A stretch of 19,668 nucleotides of DNA, from the NCBI GenBank assembly GCA_033297205.1, contig MU859414.1, positions 1 to 19,668 on the forward strand, read 5' to 3'. Position numbers and translations under genes: made by a program. Below the pieces are notes generated by a model. That model ran no database searches. It saw only the letters and a program-made list of their open reading frames with translations, and was not told the origin of the DNA. Shown here piece after piece: positions 9,319-18,692 of this stretch; the first letter of the stretch is position 1, and every line of letters starts with the position of its first letter. The stretch is from Pseudoneurospora amorphoporcata. Lineage: Eukaryota > Ascomycota > Sordariomycetes > Sordariales > Sordariaceae.

Positions 9319-9660
9319 GTTCTACTACTTATAAAGAAGGACTGCCTATAGTTATAAGCGCGGCAACATATTGGCATTGGAATAGTTTCTTTTACAGTAC
9401 TTAATAAGAATAATACCAATATCAATATAGAAGAATTTTACGACCTTTAGCCTCCTACGGAGAGAGTTGAAGATACTACTAAAAGCACAAACAGTACTAA
9501 CGCTACTGGCCTACTCAGTTTACTCGCGCGTGCGCTGTAGACGAGTCCCGAGTTTAGAAATAAAGTTAAGTCTATAATTCCTTTTTCTACCTACTCCCAA
9601 CCTACTCTCAAACTTGCGTTCGACTTTCTTACTAAGCAAGACTCTAATAGCAAGAAAGAT
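9319..9660 (+). pseudogene. Relic Y: unrecognised reading frame, continued at 10331-10361
   Basis: One frame reads through 9319-9660 with only TAG/TAA stops (such as at CTATAGTTATAA near 9350, and single TAGs near 9449 and 9538), the RIP-type pattern seen in the retrotransposon genes. It continues in frame at 10331-10361 once the solo copia LTR and one AAGAT are removed. Readable segments include HIGIGIVSFTVLN, NATGLLSLLARAL, TSPEFRNKVKSII and a Lys/Asp-rich end (SKKDKEKPKPRDDD). The left end is cut by LTR-C and the right end by a minus-strand LTR. I recognise no family. It may be a host gene fragment or part of an older element. Confidence 0.45.
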
Positions 9661-10325
9661 TGTTAACGTGTGGCTAGTACTGTGCCTTGTAACTGCCTTG
9701 TACTACCTTGTAGTATAGAAGGCTAATTGCTGAGGACACTATTCCTTCTACGTTATAGAATCAGTCAACTCAGCCCCCATAGAATCTACTAGAACACAGA
9801 GGTTTTACCACTACGTTCTGGATTTTCGAACCTGTTCAGCATTCTCCCTAAATTGATTTGTCATCATGAAATGCAACAGAAGCTCATAGATTCAACTGTT
9901 TCCTTTTATAGTATAGTACTCGTACAAGCACTTCTACACTTTAGAAGCTTCCAGACACTCAGCATTTATGTATATAAAGACCTCTCCTCTCTGTTAGTTA
10001 GTCACTCCTTAAGCAAGTAAGCAAGCAAGCAAGACACTTAAGTAATACAATACGGTCTTTTCTTATAGTGCAGAGTTCACTATAATAAGCTGTTTTCCAC
10101 AGTGCAGAGTTCACTGAAATCTTCTGTCTTGAGAGCAGAGTCCTCTCTAAGACCTCTTTTACAACACTCCTATTGTATCTGCAACTTCGCTGCAACTACG
10201 CTGCTTCCTTCAGCACTGCTGTCGTACCACCGCTTCCGCTCCGCTCAACTACAAATACATAGTTCACTGTAGCATCCCTATACTAGTACTATTATTATAG
10301 GCTAGTTAGGGCATTGCAGCAAACA
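9661..10325 (+). repeat. Solo copia LTR (665 bp)
   Basis: Same ends as the copia LTR at 380-1008, flanked by a perfect 5-bp duplication AAGAT (9656-9660, 10326-10330), so it is a solo LTR left by recombination between two LTRs. It is 36 bp longer than the 380 copy, matching a duplicated segment around 10057-10125 that contains GTGCAGAGTTCACT twice. A short AAGC/AAGT microsatellite lies at 10011-10033. TATA box at 9971-9978. It is more diverged than the two flanking copia LTRs. Confidence 0.92.
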
Positions 10326-10361
10326 AAGATAAAGAGAAACCCAAGCCTAGAGACGACGACT

Positions 10362-10545
10362 TGTAACGAACGGCAGTCTGATCTGCCTAAGTAGGATAGC
10401 TAAAAGTAAAGACTATTAGTGCTGTTCGGTGAAGCTAAAAGGTTTATAACAAGTATGGTAGCGTTATACGTGTCTCGGTGATAAGGTCAATTGACTACTA
10501 TCGAACTATCTAACAATTTGAGTTCTTCAATCGTCCCTTTATACT
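10362..10545 (-). repeat. Minus-strand gypsy LTR (type B), piece 1 of 3
   Basis: The plus strand starts TGTAACGAACGGCAG, the reverse complement of the common gypsy LTR end. The piece runs to ATACT, where the solo LTR at 10546 interrupts it. The other pieces are 11003-11085 and 17951-18111; together they make about 428 bp. The flanks of the assembled LTR (CGACT at 10357, TTATA at 18112) do not match, so it may derive from recombination rather than a simple solo-LTR event. Confidence 0.85.
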
Positions 10546-10997
10546 TGTTACGAACTTGAGCGAGTGGCACGGGCCAACCAAGTCACCAGGACACACAAAG
10601 GCGAGGCCATGTAACCATAGAGGCTAGTAAGACAGAAGACTAGAAGGCTCACAAGCTAAGAGGGCTCACAAGCTAAGAGGGCTCACAAGCTAAGAGGGCT
10701 CACAAGCTAAGAGGGCTCACGTCGTGAGCCAGGGCTATACGGTGAGCCAGACTCTCTAAGTGAGCTAGGATAATATTAAGAGTAAGGACACTTGGGTCCT
10801 AGTTAATGGTAGAGATATAAGAAGGTACCTAGAGAACCAGCTAGCAAGATAGTTCGATAGTAGTCAATTGATCTTTATCACCGAGACACGTATAACGCTA
10901 CTATATTTGTTGTGAACCTTTTGGCTTTACTGAACAGTACTAATAGTCTTTACCTTCAGCTATCCTACTTAGGCAGATCAGACTGCCGTTCGTCACA
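10546..10997 (+). repeat. Solo gypsy LTR, type B variant (452 bp)
   Basis: It starts TGTTACGAACTTGAGCGAG and ends GTTCGTCACA, flanked by a perfect duplication ATACT (10541-10545, 10998-11002). The 3' half matches the other gypsy LTRs, including AGTAGTCAATTGATC, but the 5' half differs and carries a 17-bp tandem array. It sits inside the minus-strand LTR. Confidence 0.92.
10646..10720 (+). repeat. 17-bp tandem repeat array in solo LTR
   Basis: Four perfect copies of GGCTCACAAGCTAAGAG (10646, 10663, 10680, 10697) and a partial fifth at 10714 that runs into a GCTCACGTCGTGAGC palindrome. It occupies the place of the palindrome arrays in the other LTRs and shares their GCTCAC core. Its perfect units suggest recent expansion or homogenisation. 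Confidence 0.92.
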
Positions 10998-11002
10998 ATA
11001 CT

Positions 11003-11085
11003 CTATACCTTGTAGCTGCTTTTTGTGTCTCTATGCCTATAGTGATGCTGCTTACTCGTGGTGTTAGCTTACCTATAAGCACTTG
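11003..11085 (-). repeat. Minus-strand gypsy LTR (type B), piece 2 of 3
   Basis: It continues 10362-10545 after the solo LTR and ends at ACTTG, where gypsy element 2 is inserted. Its reverse complement contains the type-B segment with GGCATAGAGACACAA and AAGCAGCTACAAGG. Confidence 0.85.
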
Positions 11086-11531
11086 TGTTACGAACTTGAG
11101 CGACACAGGGGTCGCCCAAGCCTTCAGGACCTGGTAGCCCCACCTAGAGGAACCAGTGTAACCCTTAGAAACTAAAAAAGGCACCTAAGCATGCACGGGC
11201 TCACAAGATGCACAGTGCTCACGGTAAGCTAGTGCTTACTAGTGAGCTAGGGCTTACGGTGAGCAGGTGCTCACGGGTGAGCTAACACTACGAGTGAGCA
11301 GCATCACCATAGGCATAGAGACACAAGAAGCAGCTACAAGGCATGGAGTATAAAAGGACGACTGGAGAACTCAGATTGTCAGATAGTTCGACAGTAGTCA
11401 ATTGATCTTTATCACCGAGACACTTATAACGCTACTATACTTGTCGTAAACCTTTTGGCTTCACTGAACAGCACTGATAGTCTTTACCTTTAACTATCCT
11501 ACTTAGGTAGATTAGACTGCCGTTCGTCACA
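11086..11531 (+). repeat. Gypsy element 2, 5' LTR (446 bp)
   Basis: Type-B LTR starting TGTTACGAACTTGAGCGACA and ending GTTCGTCACA. Palindrome units, several decayed by transitions, lie at about 11216-11284. The TATA box is at 11349 and the self-primer match AGTAGTCAA at 11393-11401. Confidence 0.93.
11349..11355 (+). promoter_or_regulatory. TATA box, gypsy element 2 5' LTR
   Basis: TATAAAA lies 44 bases upstream of AGTAGTCAA, the same spacing as in element 1. The 3' LTR has TATAAAG. Confidence 0.6.
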
Positions 11532-11533
11532 CG

Positions 11534-11542
11534 TTGACTACT
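11534..11542 (+). promoter_or_regulatory. Putative self-priming primer-binding site, element 2
   Basis: TTGACTACT begins two bases after the 5' LTR and is exactly complementary to AGTAGTCAA at 11393-11401 of the same LTR. If transcription starts near 11393, the RNA 5' end could fold back and prime reverse transcription as in Tf1. The site is identical in element 1. Confidence 0.5.
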
Positions 11543-11590
11543 CCCTTTGGCCTATCTCGGATAGTGTACTGAAGGTATCTTCGCTTCACC

Positions 11591-13342
11591 ATATCTTCCT
11601 CCGCCGGAACTACTATTTAGGGCGAACCCCTAAACGTCACCGCCGTACATCAACAGCTCAAGGCTATACAGGACCGCATCAACCAGCTGGAAGCACAGCT
11701 CCAGGCCGAGTCCGAACGCTCCGAAGCGAAGGCGGGAGAAGGAACTTCTCCTAAGGAATACAAGAGAGTTAAGTTGTTCGCACCTAGGGAGTTTGATGGC
11801 TAGCAGGCTACCCTCGTAGGATTCTTAATCTAGATGCAAACCTACTTCGACTTCTACGACGACCAGTTTGCTACTGAATATGAGAAGGTTACCTACGCGG
11901 GAACCAGGCTCACGGACAAAGCACTCACTTGGTACGAGCCCATCCTCAAGGACCACTACGAAAACGGAGACCAGGCTTCGGACTTCACCAAGAAGGTCTT
12001 GAACTCTTACGTCGCCTTCACCGAGGCACTCTCTAGGGTCTTTGGAGAAAAGGATGAGACTCGGAGGGCTCAGGAACGCCTGACCCATCTTCGACAAACC
12101 AAGTCTGCCTCAGCCTACGCTGCACTCTTCAAGCAGGATGCGCTTCGCAGCAACATCAACGACGACGGGCTGATGCAACTGTTTTACAACGGCCTCAAGG
12201 ACAGAGTCAAGGATGAACTCTACAAGGAGGACCGACCCGATTCCATCGATGCCTATATGGACAAAGCTATCCGCATCGACGACCGCCAATTCCAGCAAGA
12301 ACAAAAAAAGAAAGGCAAGACGTCTACCTTCGTTCCTCTCAAGTCCAACAACAGCAACAATATCAAAAAGAAGCGGACTTAAGGTACGCACATCTCGGGA
12401 ACTACCCACTCTAGACCCATAGAAATCGACGCTACACAAGCCAATCAAAGCAAACAGGACTTCTCTCAAGTCACGTATTTTAACTGTAGGAAGAAAGGGT
12501 ATATAAAGAAGGATTGTCGTATCCCCAAGTAGTTGAAGTAGAAGAAATCCGAAGCTACAACGGTAAAAGGGGCGAGGGTAGTCGAAATCGCTAACATCGA
12601 CTACGACTAGGACGATCTCGAGGATACTATAGACCGAGCTCAAAATTACAACTTCGAAGTATAATAGGGCATATCCAACGGGCCTAATTAAGAAGACCCC
12701 CAGATTCGTCGAGCGCCGATATAGGAAGAAGTTAGTTGTATATTTACAGCACCACTATCGACGCTTGAGACCGAAAGAAGTGACATTTGGGATCTTGTCT
12801 ATCTGTACGGACCCCCCAATAACGATACTACCAGTCACTGGATAGATCCACTAGAGGAATATCGCCGGAAGCGCAAGGAAAACGAGAAGTGGGACGACTT
12901 TTAGGAAAAGCGAGCAGTCGTTATTGAGGGAAAAAGCACCAGGGACTAGGAAGAGTTGCCTAGAACGACAAGGGCCTACCAGCCAGTCAAAGGAGATATA
13001 GCCTACCGGGAATAGTATCTAATAGCCGATTGCCCTATCTACTTGAGGTAAGTCGACTCGGATAGCAACGCCGAAGAAGAAGCCGCATACGTAGCATAGT
13101 TACAGGAACACAGCTCGCTGGACGAGCCGGAACCTGAAGAAGAGGACGCTCTTAACGACCATCGCCAGGAATTGGGAAACGGCTCAGGGCCTTCAGGGAG
13201 GCCTGACGAAAACTAAGTCCCTAGACGAAACGGATCATCCGACGATGCAGCCGTCGGAAGGATAAGATCCAAGACCCCACAGCACCTATGGAGGTCGCAG
13301 CTGTAGAAGAAGGGAAGGAGGACTAGCGACTCAAAGTCGTAG
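11591..13342 (+). pseudogene. Gag relic, gypsy element 2
   Basis: The start ATG is mutated to ATA at 11591, a G to A change. Readable order: N-terminal segment with a coiled coil (HQQLKAIQDRINQLEAQL, about residues 24-45); capsid-like retrotransposon gag domain, open from 11834 to 12379; zinc knuckle at 12476-12517 with the first Cys and the His both changed to Tyr, leaving it non-functional; acidic C-terminal part (about 13060-13220). About 350 bp present in element 1 between protein interaction region and acidic tail is missing without frame change. Stops are TAG or TAA, such as at 11620, 11801, 11831 and 12380. The end is placed at a TAG shared with element 1. Gag would assemble the particle and package RNA. 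Confidence 0.87.
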
Positions 13343-16300
13343 CCCACTGGAAGGATTACCAAGCCCTCGCGCTGGTAGATTCCGGAGCTCAGTTGAACCT
13401 CATTTCACTCAAGTTCGTCAACCAACTAAGGATCCCTTGGAAACAGAAGAAGGCACCTTTTGTGGTAAAAGGACCTTTCGAGACCCAGATCGTGAAGAGG
13501 GAAACGTTACCACTTCCCATCACAGTAGAAGGAAAGACGGTCGAAATCAGCTTCGACGTCGTCAATATAGGGCCGTCTAAGGATATAATCCTAGGGTACC
13601 CATAGCATGTTGCATACGACCCAAACATCAATTGGAAGGATAGTGGCCGCCTACGTCCTAGGACGTACCCAACTACTAATAGGAAACCCAGAGCACAGAA
13701 GGAAGCGAACTACGAAGGCGTCGTTCCTACGGCCTTACCGCAAGCAGTATAGGAAGTTATAATCTATACTATCGATAGAAGCGGCAAAGTTACGGAAGAA
13801 AGGTTAATAACGTTAGTAGAAGTATCGGTAGTCAACGCTCAATATAAGTTTAACTATTACTAGAACCAATAGATAGAAAAGCCGAAGATAACAATCTCCA
13901 AAGAGTACGAGGGACACCCGGCTTTCGTTAGCAAGCATCTTGAAGGGTTACTACTACGAGGACCGTAGGACCATGAGATCAAGCTTAAAGAAGGAGCGAA
14001 GCTCAAGTTTTTCAAGGTGTATCATACGAACGAGAAGTAGAACGCGGAGTTGAGGAAGTACTTGGACGAAAATTTAAAACGAGGATACATTCGGGAATCC
14101 ACATCGCCAGTAGGGTACCCCATCCTCTTCGTACCGAAGAAAGATGGAAAGCTGCGCCTTTGTATTGATTATAGGTAATTGAATTAGGAGACCGTAAGAA
14201 ACAGTTATCCCCTACCCCTAATTTCACGCATTCGAAGTCAACTAGGAGGAGCACGATACTTCACGCGCCTTGATCTACCCGTTGCCTACGCCCATATCCG
14301 AATTAAGGAAGGAGACGAATGGAAGACAGCAATTCGCATACCCTACGGACATTACGAGTACCTCGTTATGCCTTTCGGGTTAACTAATGCACCTACGATA
14401 TTCCAATCTGTCATCGATCATGCGATTCGACCCTACTTCGACAAATTCGCCATTTGCTACTTAGATGATATCCTCATTTACTCCAAGACTCTTGCGGAGT
14501 ACAAGGAACACGTAAAGGAAGTGCTGGACGTACTATACCAACAGAACCTTTTAGTTAATATAGAAAAGAGTGAATTCTATGTGAAGGAAACCGTATTTCT
14601 TAGATATCTGATCTCGGAGAATGAGGTTAGGATGGAACCAAGTAAAGTGGAAGCTGTACGAAACTGGCCTAAGCCTAAGAATGCGACCGATGTTCGCGGG
14701 TTTTTAGGATTTACTAACTTCTATCGTATGTTTATACGCGATTATAGGAAGCTTGCCAAGCCATTATACGAGCTCACTAAGGAGGCTGTTTTCATATAAG
14801 GAAAGGAAGAATAAGAAGCCTTTAAGGCTATTTGTAATGTAGTCACCGTAGATCCGGTGCTAAAACTTCCCAACCCAAACAAACCCTTTAAAATTGAAAC
14901 CGATACGTCAAACTACGCCATCGGAGGATAATTGGGACAACGCAACGACTAAGGGAAACTACATCCTGTAGCTTTCTTCTCGAAGAAGCTAGAAGGACCT
15001 CGTCGCAACTATCCCATCCATAATAAGGAATTCCTAGCTATCATTGAAGCGTTTCAAGAATGGAGACCATACCTCAGTGGAACCACGCATGAAGTACAAG
15101 TCTATACTGACTACAATAATCTCCGGTACTTCACGACTACGAAAGTGCTTAACGGCCGCCAGATACGATGGGCCGAGTTCTTATTGGAATTCAATTTCAG
15201 GATCAACTATAAGAAGGGTTCAGAGAACGCCCGAGCCGATGCTTTGAATCGTCGGCCAGACCATATGAAAGATACAGCAAAAGCCTTTGCACTCTTATTC
15301 CAAGAACAACCAGATGGATCGCTTATATACCCCTTATAGGAATAGGTAGAATGCTGCGCCATCTATAGGGCTAAGAACCAAGCCCTGAAGTACCAGGCTA
15401 CTATCGTTACCTCCGAAGATAGGTAACGATGGGAAGATAACTAAGAAGAAGGAGTTAACCTTCAGAATGATAAACTATAGTATAACGACAAGGCCTATAT
15501 ATGGCCGGAGCAGTAAGAAGCTTTCATTCAGGATATCCACGCATCCAAGATTGGAGGGCATATGAGTATTACAAAAACCATAGTACGGATACGGCAACAC
15601 TACGACTTTTCCAAGATGAAAAACACGGTGGCTCGGACATTGCAGGCCTGTAAACGCTATAGCAGGACTAGGGTTGCAAGATATAAGCTATACGGATTTC
15701 TGGAACCTTTGGAAGTCGTAGAAAGGCCGTGGAGTTTGGTAACTATGGACTTTATTACTAAGTTACCATTATCCATAGATACCGCGATAGGAGTCATTTA
15801 CGACAGTATCTTGGTGGTAGTGGATAGGCTGACTAAGTGGAGTTATTTCCTACCCTATAAGGAAACATGGTCAGCGGAGCAACTTGTAGATGTGATCTAT
15901 TGGAACGTTACTTCGGTACACGGTTGGCCGAAGGAATGGATTACAGATAGGGATACCAAGTTCGCATCCAAGTTCTGGCAAGTATTGATGACCAAGTTCG
16001 GTACTAAGAGCAAAATGTCGATAGTACATCACCCGCAGACTGACGGATAGACGGAAAGGATCAACCAGATCGTGGAACAATACCTGAGGAACTATATCAA
16101 CTTCGAACAAAGCGACTGGGTAGAACTACTGCCCACGGCGCAATTGGCATATAATACCTCTCCTACGGAAACCACGAAGGTCTCACCTTTCTTCGCAAAT
16201 TACGGATATGAGCCAGAACTCTTGGAAGGACTAGATACGAACGTTCCCAGGGCCTTAGTTAAGGCCGGAAAATTGTATATGTTGTATAAGAAACTTAAGG

Positions 16301-16812
16301 AAGAGTTGGAATACGTCCGACAAAAGATGAGCCGGTATTTCAACTTGAAAAGGCTCGAGGGACCTCGCTTTAAGAAGGGGGATGAAGTCCTTTTATCGAC
16401 TAGAAACCTCAGGACAAAGAGACCCAGTAAGAAATTTGACGACTGACGGGTGGGACCCTTCAAAATCAAGAAGAAAATCTCTAATGTGGTATATTAATTA
16501 GATATTCCTAATATTATGAAACTAAGATTACACTCATTCCACGTCGCACTACTAGAGCTAGCACTTAAGAACGCACGAGTTAACACACGTACTAGTATTG
16601 AAGACGAAGAAGAAGAATAGGATATAGAGCAAATCTTAGATTTAAGAATGGAAAAAGGAGAATTGGAGTACCTTATTAAATGGGAAGGATTCGGTCCCGA
16701 AGACAACATATGGGAACCCGTTAAAAATTTAAGTTACCCTAAGAAGCTAGGAGAATTCCACTAGCGGAACCCGGATCGGCCAAAGGCGGAGGACTACCCA
16801 GCTAGGAGGTAG
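13261..16812 (+). pseudogene. Pol relic, gypsy element 2 (PR-RT-RH-IN-chromodomain)
   Basis: A single frame, -1 relative to gag, runs to TAG at 16810. Retropepsin: ALVDSGAQLNLIS with DSGA at 13378-13389. RT about 14030-14800: LDLPVAY with Asp at 14272, VMPFGLTNAP, YLDD at 14458-14469, FLGFTNFYR. RNase H about 14880-15270: ETDT, NKEFLAI, YTDYNNL, ENARADALNR. Integrase about 15523-16170: HASKIGGH, then CKRY where the second zinc Cys is lost; catalytic Asp in TMDFITKLP and ITDRDTKF, and Glu in TERINQ. A GPFKIKKK-type segment follows and then a chromodomain (about 16610-16790), with the first cage-region Trp changed to a stop at 16618. There is no frameshift in about 3.5 kb, only RIP-type stops, so decay is mutational rather than by indels. 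Confidence 0.93.
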
Positions 16813-16837
16813 GGTAGGCCACGAGATCTAGGGACGC

Positions 16838-17362
16838 CTAATCTACAGGTACTAAGGGCGAGGAGGTAGTAGCTACGGTAGGCCGCTCTTCAAGTAAAAG
16901 CTCGGGCTCCCTCCCAACCGCCCTATCCTCCTCCTCCTACGCTTCCAACTCGGCTATAGCAGCCCGAAATACGTCGTTAGCCTTCGCCACCAACTCTTCT
17001 TGTCGCCGCTTCACCTCAGATAAACGAAGAATACTATCATACATCGTTTTTAGGAGCGCCTCCTACTCTTGTTTCAACTTCTCATTTTCCGCAACCATTC
17101 GCGCTACTATACAGTTAGCAAGGTACTATTAAACGATACCGGGCGATTTGCACTCTAAATCATAGTCAACCTCTTTATAAGGACGAGCGCTGCGGACGCA
17201 CTCGCTGTACTTCGGATGCCCCGGGAGCTTCTTACAAGTAAGCTTACGATCGGAGCAACGTTAGCAAGGCATAACTATAGAACTAAAGGATTTAATGTAA
17301 GCCAGTAAGTTCTGCCGCCGACCGGACGATGTAGATGAGCGTTTAGAAACGCGGTTAGGCAT
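16838..17362 (-). pseudogene. Antisense frame of element 2: Zn-cluster-like plus helical protein relic
   Basis: A 175-codon frame from ATG at 17360-17362 (MPNRVSKRSS) to TAG at 16838-16840, convergent with pol (25 bp between stops). The basic N-terminus is followed by Cys 33, 36, 43 and 55; Tyr stands at 52 and 62 where element 1 has Cys (TGY to TAY changes). The combined pattern is CX2CX6CX8CX2CX6C, as in Gal4-type Zn(II)2Cys6 clusters. The C-terminal half is charged and helical (VAENEKLKQE, LRLSEVKRRQEEL, FRAAIAELEA), probably a coiled coil, then an acidic tail ending PVD. It is shorter than element 1 in the coiled-coil part. Five stops, all TAA or TAG. Function as an element-encoded DNA-binding regulator is inferred. 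Confidence 0.75.
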
Positions 17363-17463
17363 AGTGGCAGATGTCTGGGGGAAGGAGACTTACTATATCT
17401 AAAATAACGAAGGGAATAGTGCTAAAGATAAGAATGGGGCGAGAACACTGGAGAACCAACAAA

Positions 17464-17499
17464 GCCGTCGAGGACGTCGGCTAAGGAGGGGAGGCATCA
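17464..17499 (+). promoter_or_regulatory. Conserved block with polypurine tract, element 2
   Basis: Nearly identical to 8671-8706. It holds the GCCG...CGGC hairpin candidate and AAGGAGGGGAGG, and ends four bases before the 3' LTR. Confidence 0.75.
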
Positions 17500-17945
17500 T
17501 GTTACGAACTTGAGCGATATAGGGGTCGCCCAAGCCTTCAGGACCTAGTAGCCCCGCCCAGAGGAACCAGTATAACCCTCAGAAACCAAGAAAGGCACCC
17601 AAGTATACACAGGCTCACAAGATGCACAGTGCTCACGGTGAGCCAGTGCTCACTAGTGAGCCAGGGCTCACAGTAAGCAGGTGCTCACGGGTGAGCCAAC
17701 ACCACGAGTGAGCAGCATCACCATAGGCATAGAGACACAAGAAGCAGCTACAAGGCATAGAGTATAAAGGGACGACTAGAGAACTCAAATTGTCAAATAG
17801 TTCGACAGTAGTCAATTAATCTTTATCACCGAGACACCTATAACGCTACCATACTTGTCGTAAACCTTTTAGCTTCACCGAACAGCACTAATAGTCTTTA
17901 CCTTCAACTATCCCACTTAGGCAAATCAGACTGCCGTTCGTCACA
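17500..17945 (+). repeat. Gypsy element 2, 3' LTR (446 bp)
   Basis: TG...CA ends, followed by the target duplication ACTTG. It keeps the palindrome array better than the 5' LTR. TATAAAG lies at about 17763. Confidence 0.94.
17631..17696 (+). repeat. GCTCAC/GTGAGC palindrome array, element 2 3' LTR
   Basis: Four palindromes in a row at 17631-17643, 17648-17661, 17666-17678 and 17683-17696. Arms are GCTCAC and GTGAGC (GTAAGC in the third), loops 1-2 bases, spacers 4 bases. Related degenerate half-sites flank them. Confidence 0.85.
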
Positions 17946-17950
17946 ACTTG

Positions 17951-18111
17951 CTTACTGTAAGCCTTAGCTCACTTGTGAACACTGTGTATTCTGTAAGCCC
18001 GTATGTACTTAGGTGCTTTTCTTAGTTTTTGAGGGTTACACTAGTTCCTCTAGGCGGGGCTACCGGGTCCTAAAGGCTTGGGCGACCTCTATGTCGCTTA
18101 AGTTCGTAATA
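17951..18111 (-). repeat. Minus-strand gypsy LTR (type B), piece 3 of 3
   Basis: It resumes the minus-strand LTR after element 2. The reverse complement starts TATTACGAACTTAAGCGACA, the type-B LTR start with RIP-type changes. It contains decayed palindrome half-sites (near 17960-17985). Confidence 0.87.
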
Positions 18112-18380
18112 TTATAGCGGGATCCGTCCTCGACGTAACTAACTTCCACTTATTACTCAGGGCCGCTTCTAACGCAAGAACCCAATTATAAACAGTATAA
18201 AGTTTAACGTCGTAAGAGGAAATAACAGTACTTAACTTAGATACCTATTCTTTTAAGGCGATTGCTATAGTACCCCAAAGTTTATATTCGTAGAACATAT
18301 TAATATAGTAAATAGAACACAACTTAGCGAATTTAGTTTCGTTTAGATAGCCGTGGTAAGGGAGTTACGAGGTGGCGACT

Positions 18381-18692
18381 TGTTACAAGTCTGGCGCCCA
18401 ATACTAACATTTAGCACACAGTTGGCTAAACGACGAGTGCCAGCAATACACGCTAAGCCGGCAAGGCACTAGTAGGCCTAGAGCTTGTTGGTCCCCTCCA
18501 GCCTCCATACGATTACATACTTAGACCGTAGGGCTGCCTTAGGCAGTTAGGCACTTATACCAGCGCACGGCCTTAAAGGATAAGCGACAAGGTCCGCTCT
18601 ACGGGCCAATCTTTCTTCTCTTTTCTTCTCGTAGAACCTTAATTGATCATTCTAGTGTCAGCACCTACGTACCGCTCTACTATCCCCTTACA
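18381..18692 (+). repeat. LTR-C copy 2 (312-bp orphan solo LTR)
   Basis: Full copy of the repeat split at 1014-1165 and 9154-9314. It begins TGTTACAAGTCTGGCGCC and ends CCCCTTACA. Flanks are CGACT (18376-18380) and CGACC (18693-18697), a 5-bp duplication with one C/T transition. It lies inside relic X, whose frame stays open across the site if one 5-bp flank is removed. No internal region of this family is present in the window. Confidence 0.78.

Larger units (their letters stand above)
11086..17945 (+). mobile_element. Gypsy element 2: degenerate chromovirus (Ty3/gypsy), full length
   Basis: A 6,860-bp element with LTRs of equal length (446 bp) and a perfect 5-bp duplication ACTTG (11081-11085, 17946-17950). 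It has the same plan as element 1, including the antisense frame and conserved polypurine block. It keeps the catalytic motifs of protease (DSGA), RT (YLDD) and integrase, but stops and lost Cys/His in zinc motifs make it inactive. By eye about 38 of 446 LTR positions differ between its two LTRs, all transitions, mostly in CpA/TpG context, so LTR divergence reflects RIP and cannot date the insertion. Confidence 0.94.

Noticed and set aside
10646..10720. Regular 17-bp repeats resembling a CRISPR array
   Set aside because: Units are head-to-tail without spacers and lie inside a fungal LTR.
11545..11570. A tRNA-type primer site starting TGGCC about 16 bases after the 5' LTR
   Set aside because: It is not adjacent to the LTR, and its reverse complement does not show a tRNA T-arm (no TTCGA-like loop).
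12110..12643. A 177-codon minus-strand open frame in element 2 gag, with a similar one at 2869-3291
   Set aside because: It is the mirror of the gag coding strand; codon periodicity and family motifs are on the plus strand, and RIP stops on the plus strand leave the opposite strand open.
11086..17945. Element 2 as a potentially active retrotransposon because YLDD, DSGA and the integrase triad remain
   Set aside because: The gag start is ATA, the zinc motifs have lost Cys/His, and TAG/TAA stops occur in gag, RT, RNase H, integrase and chromodomain.
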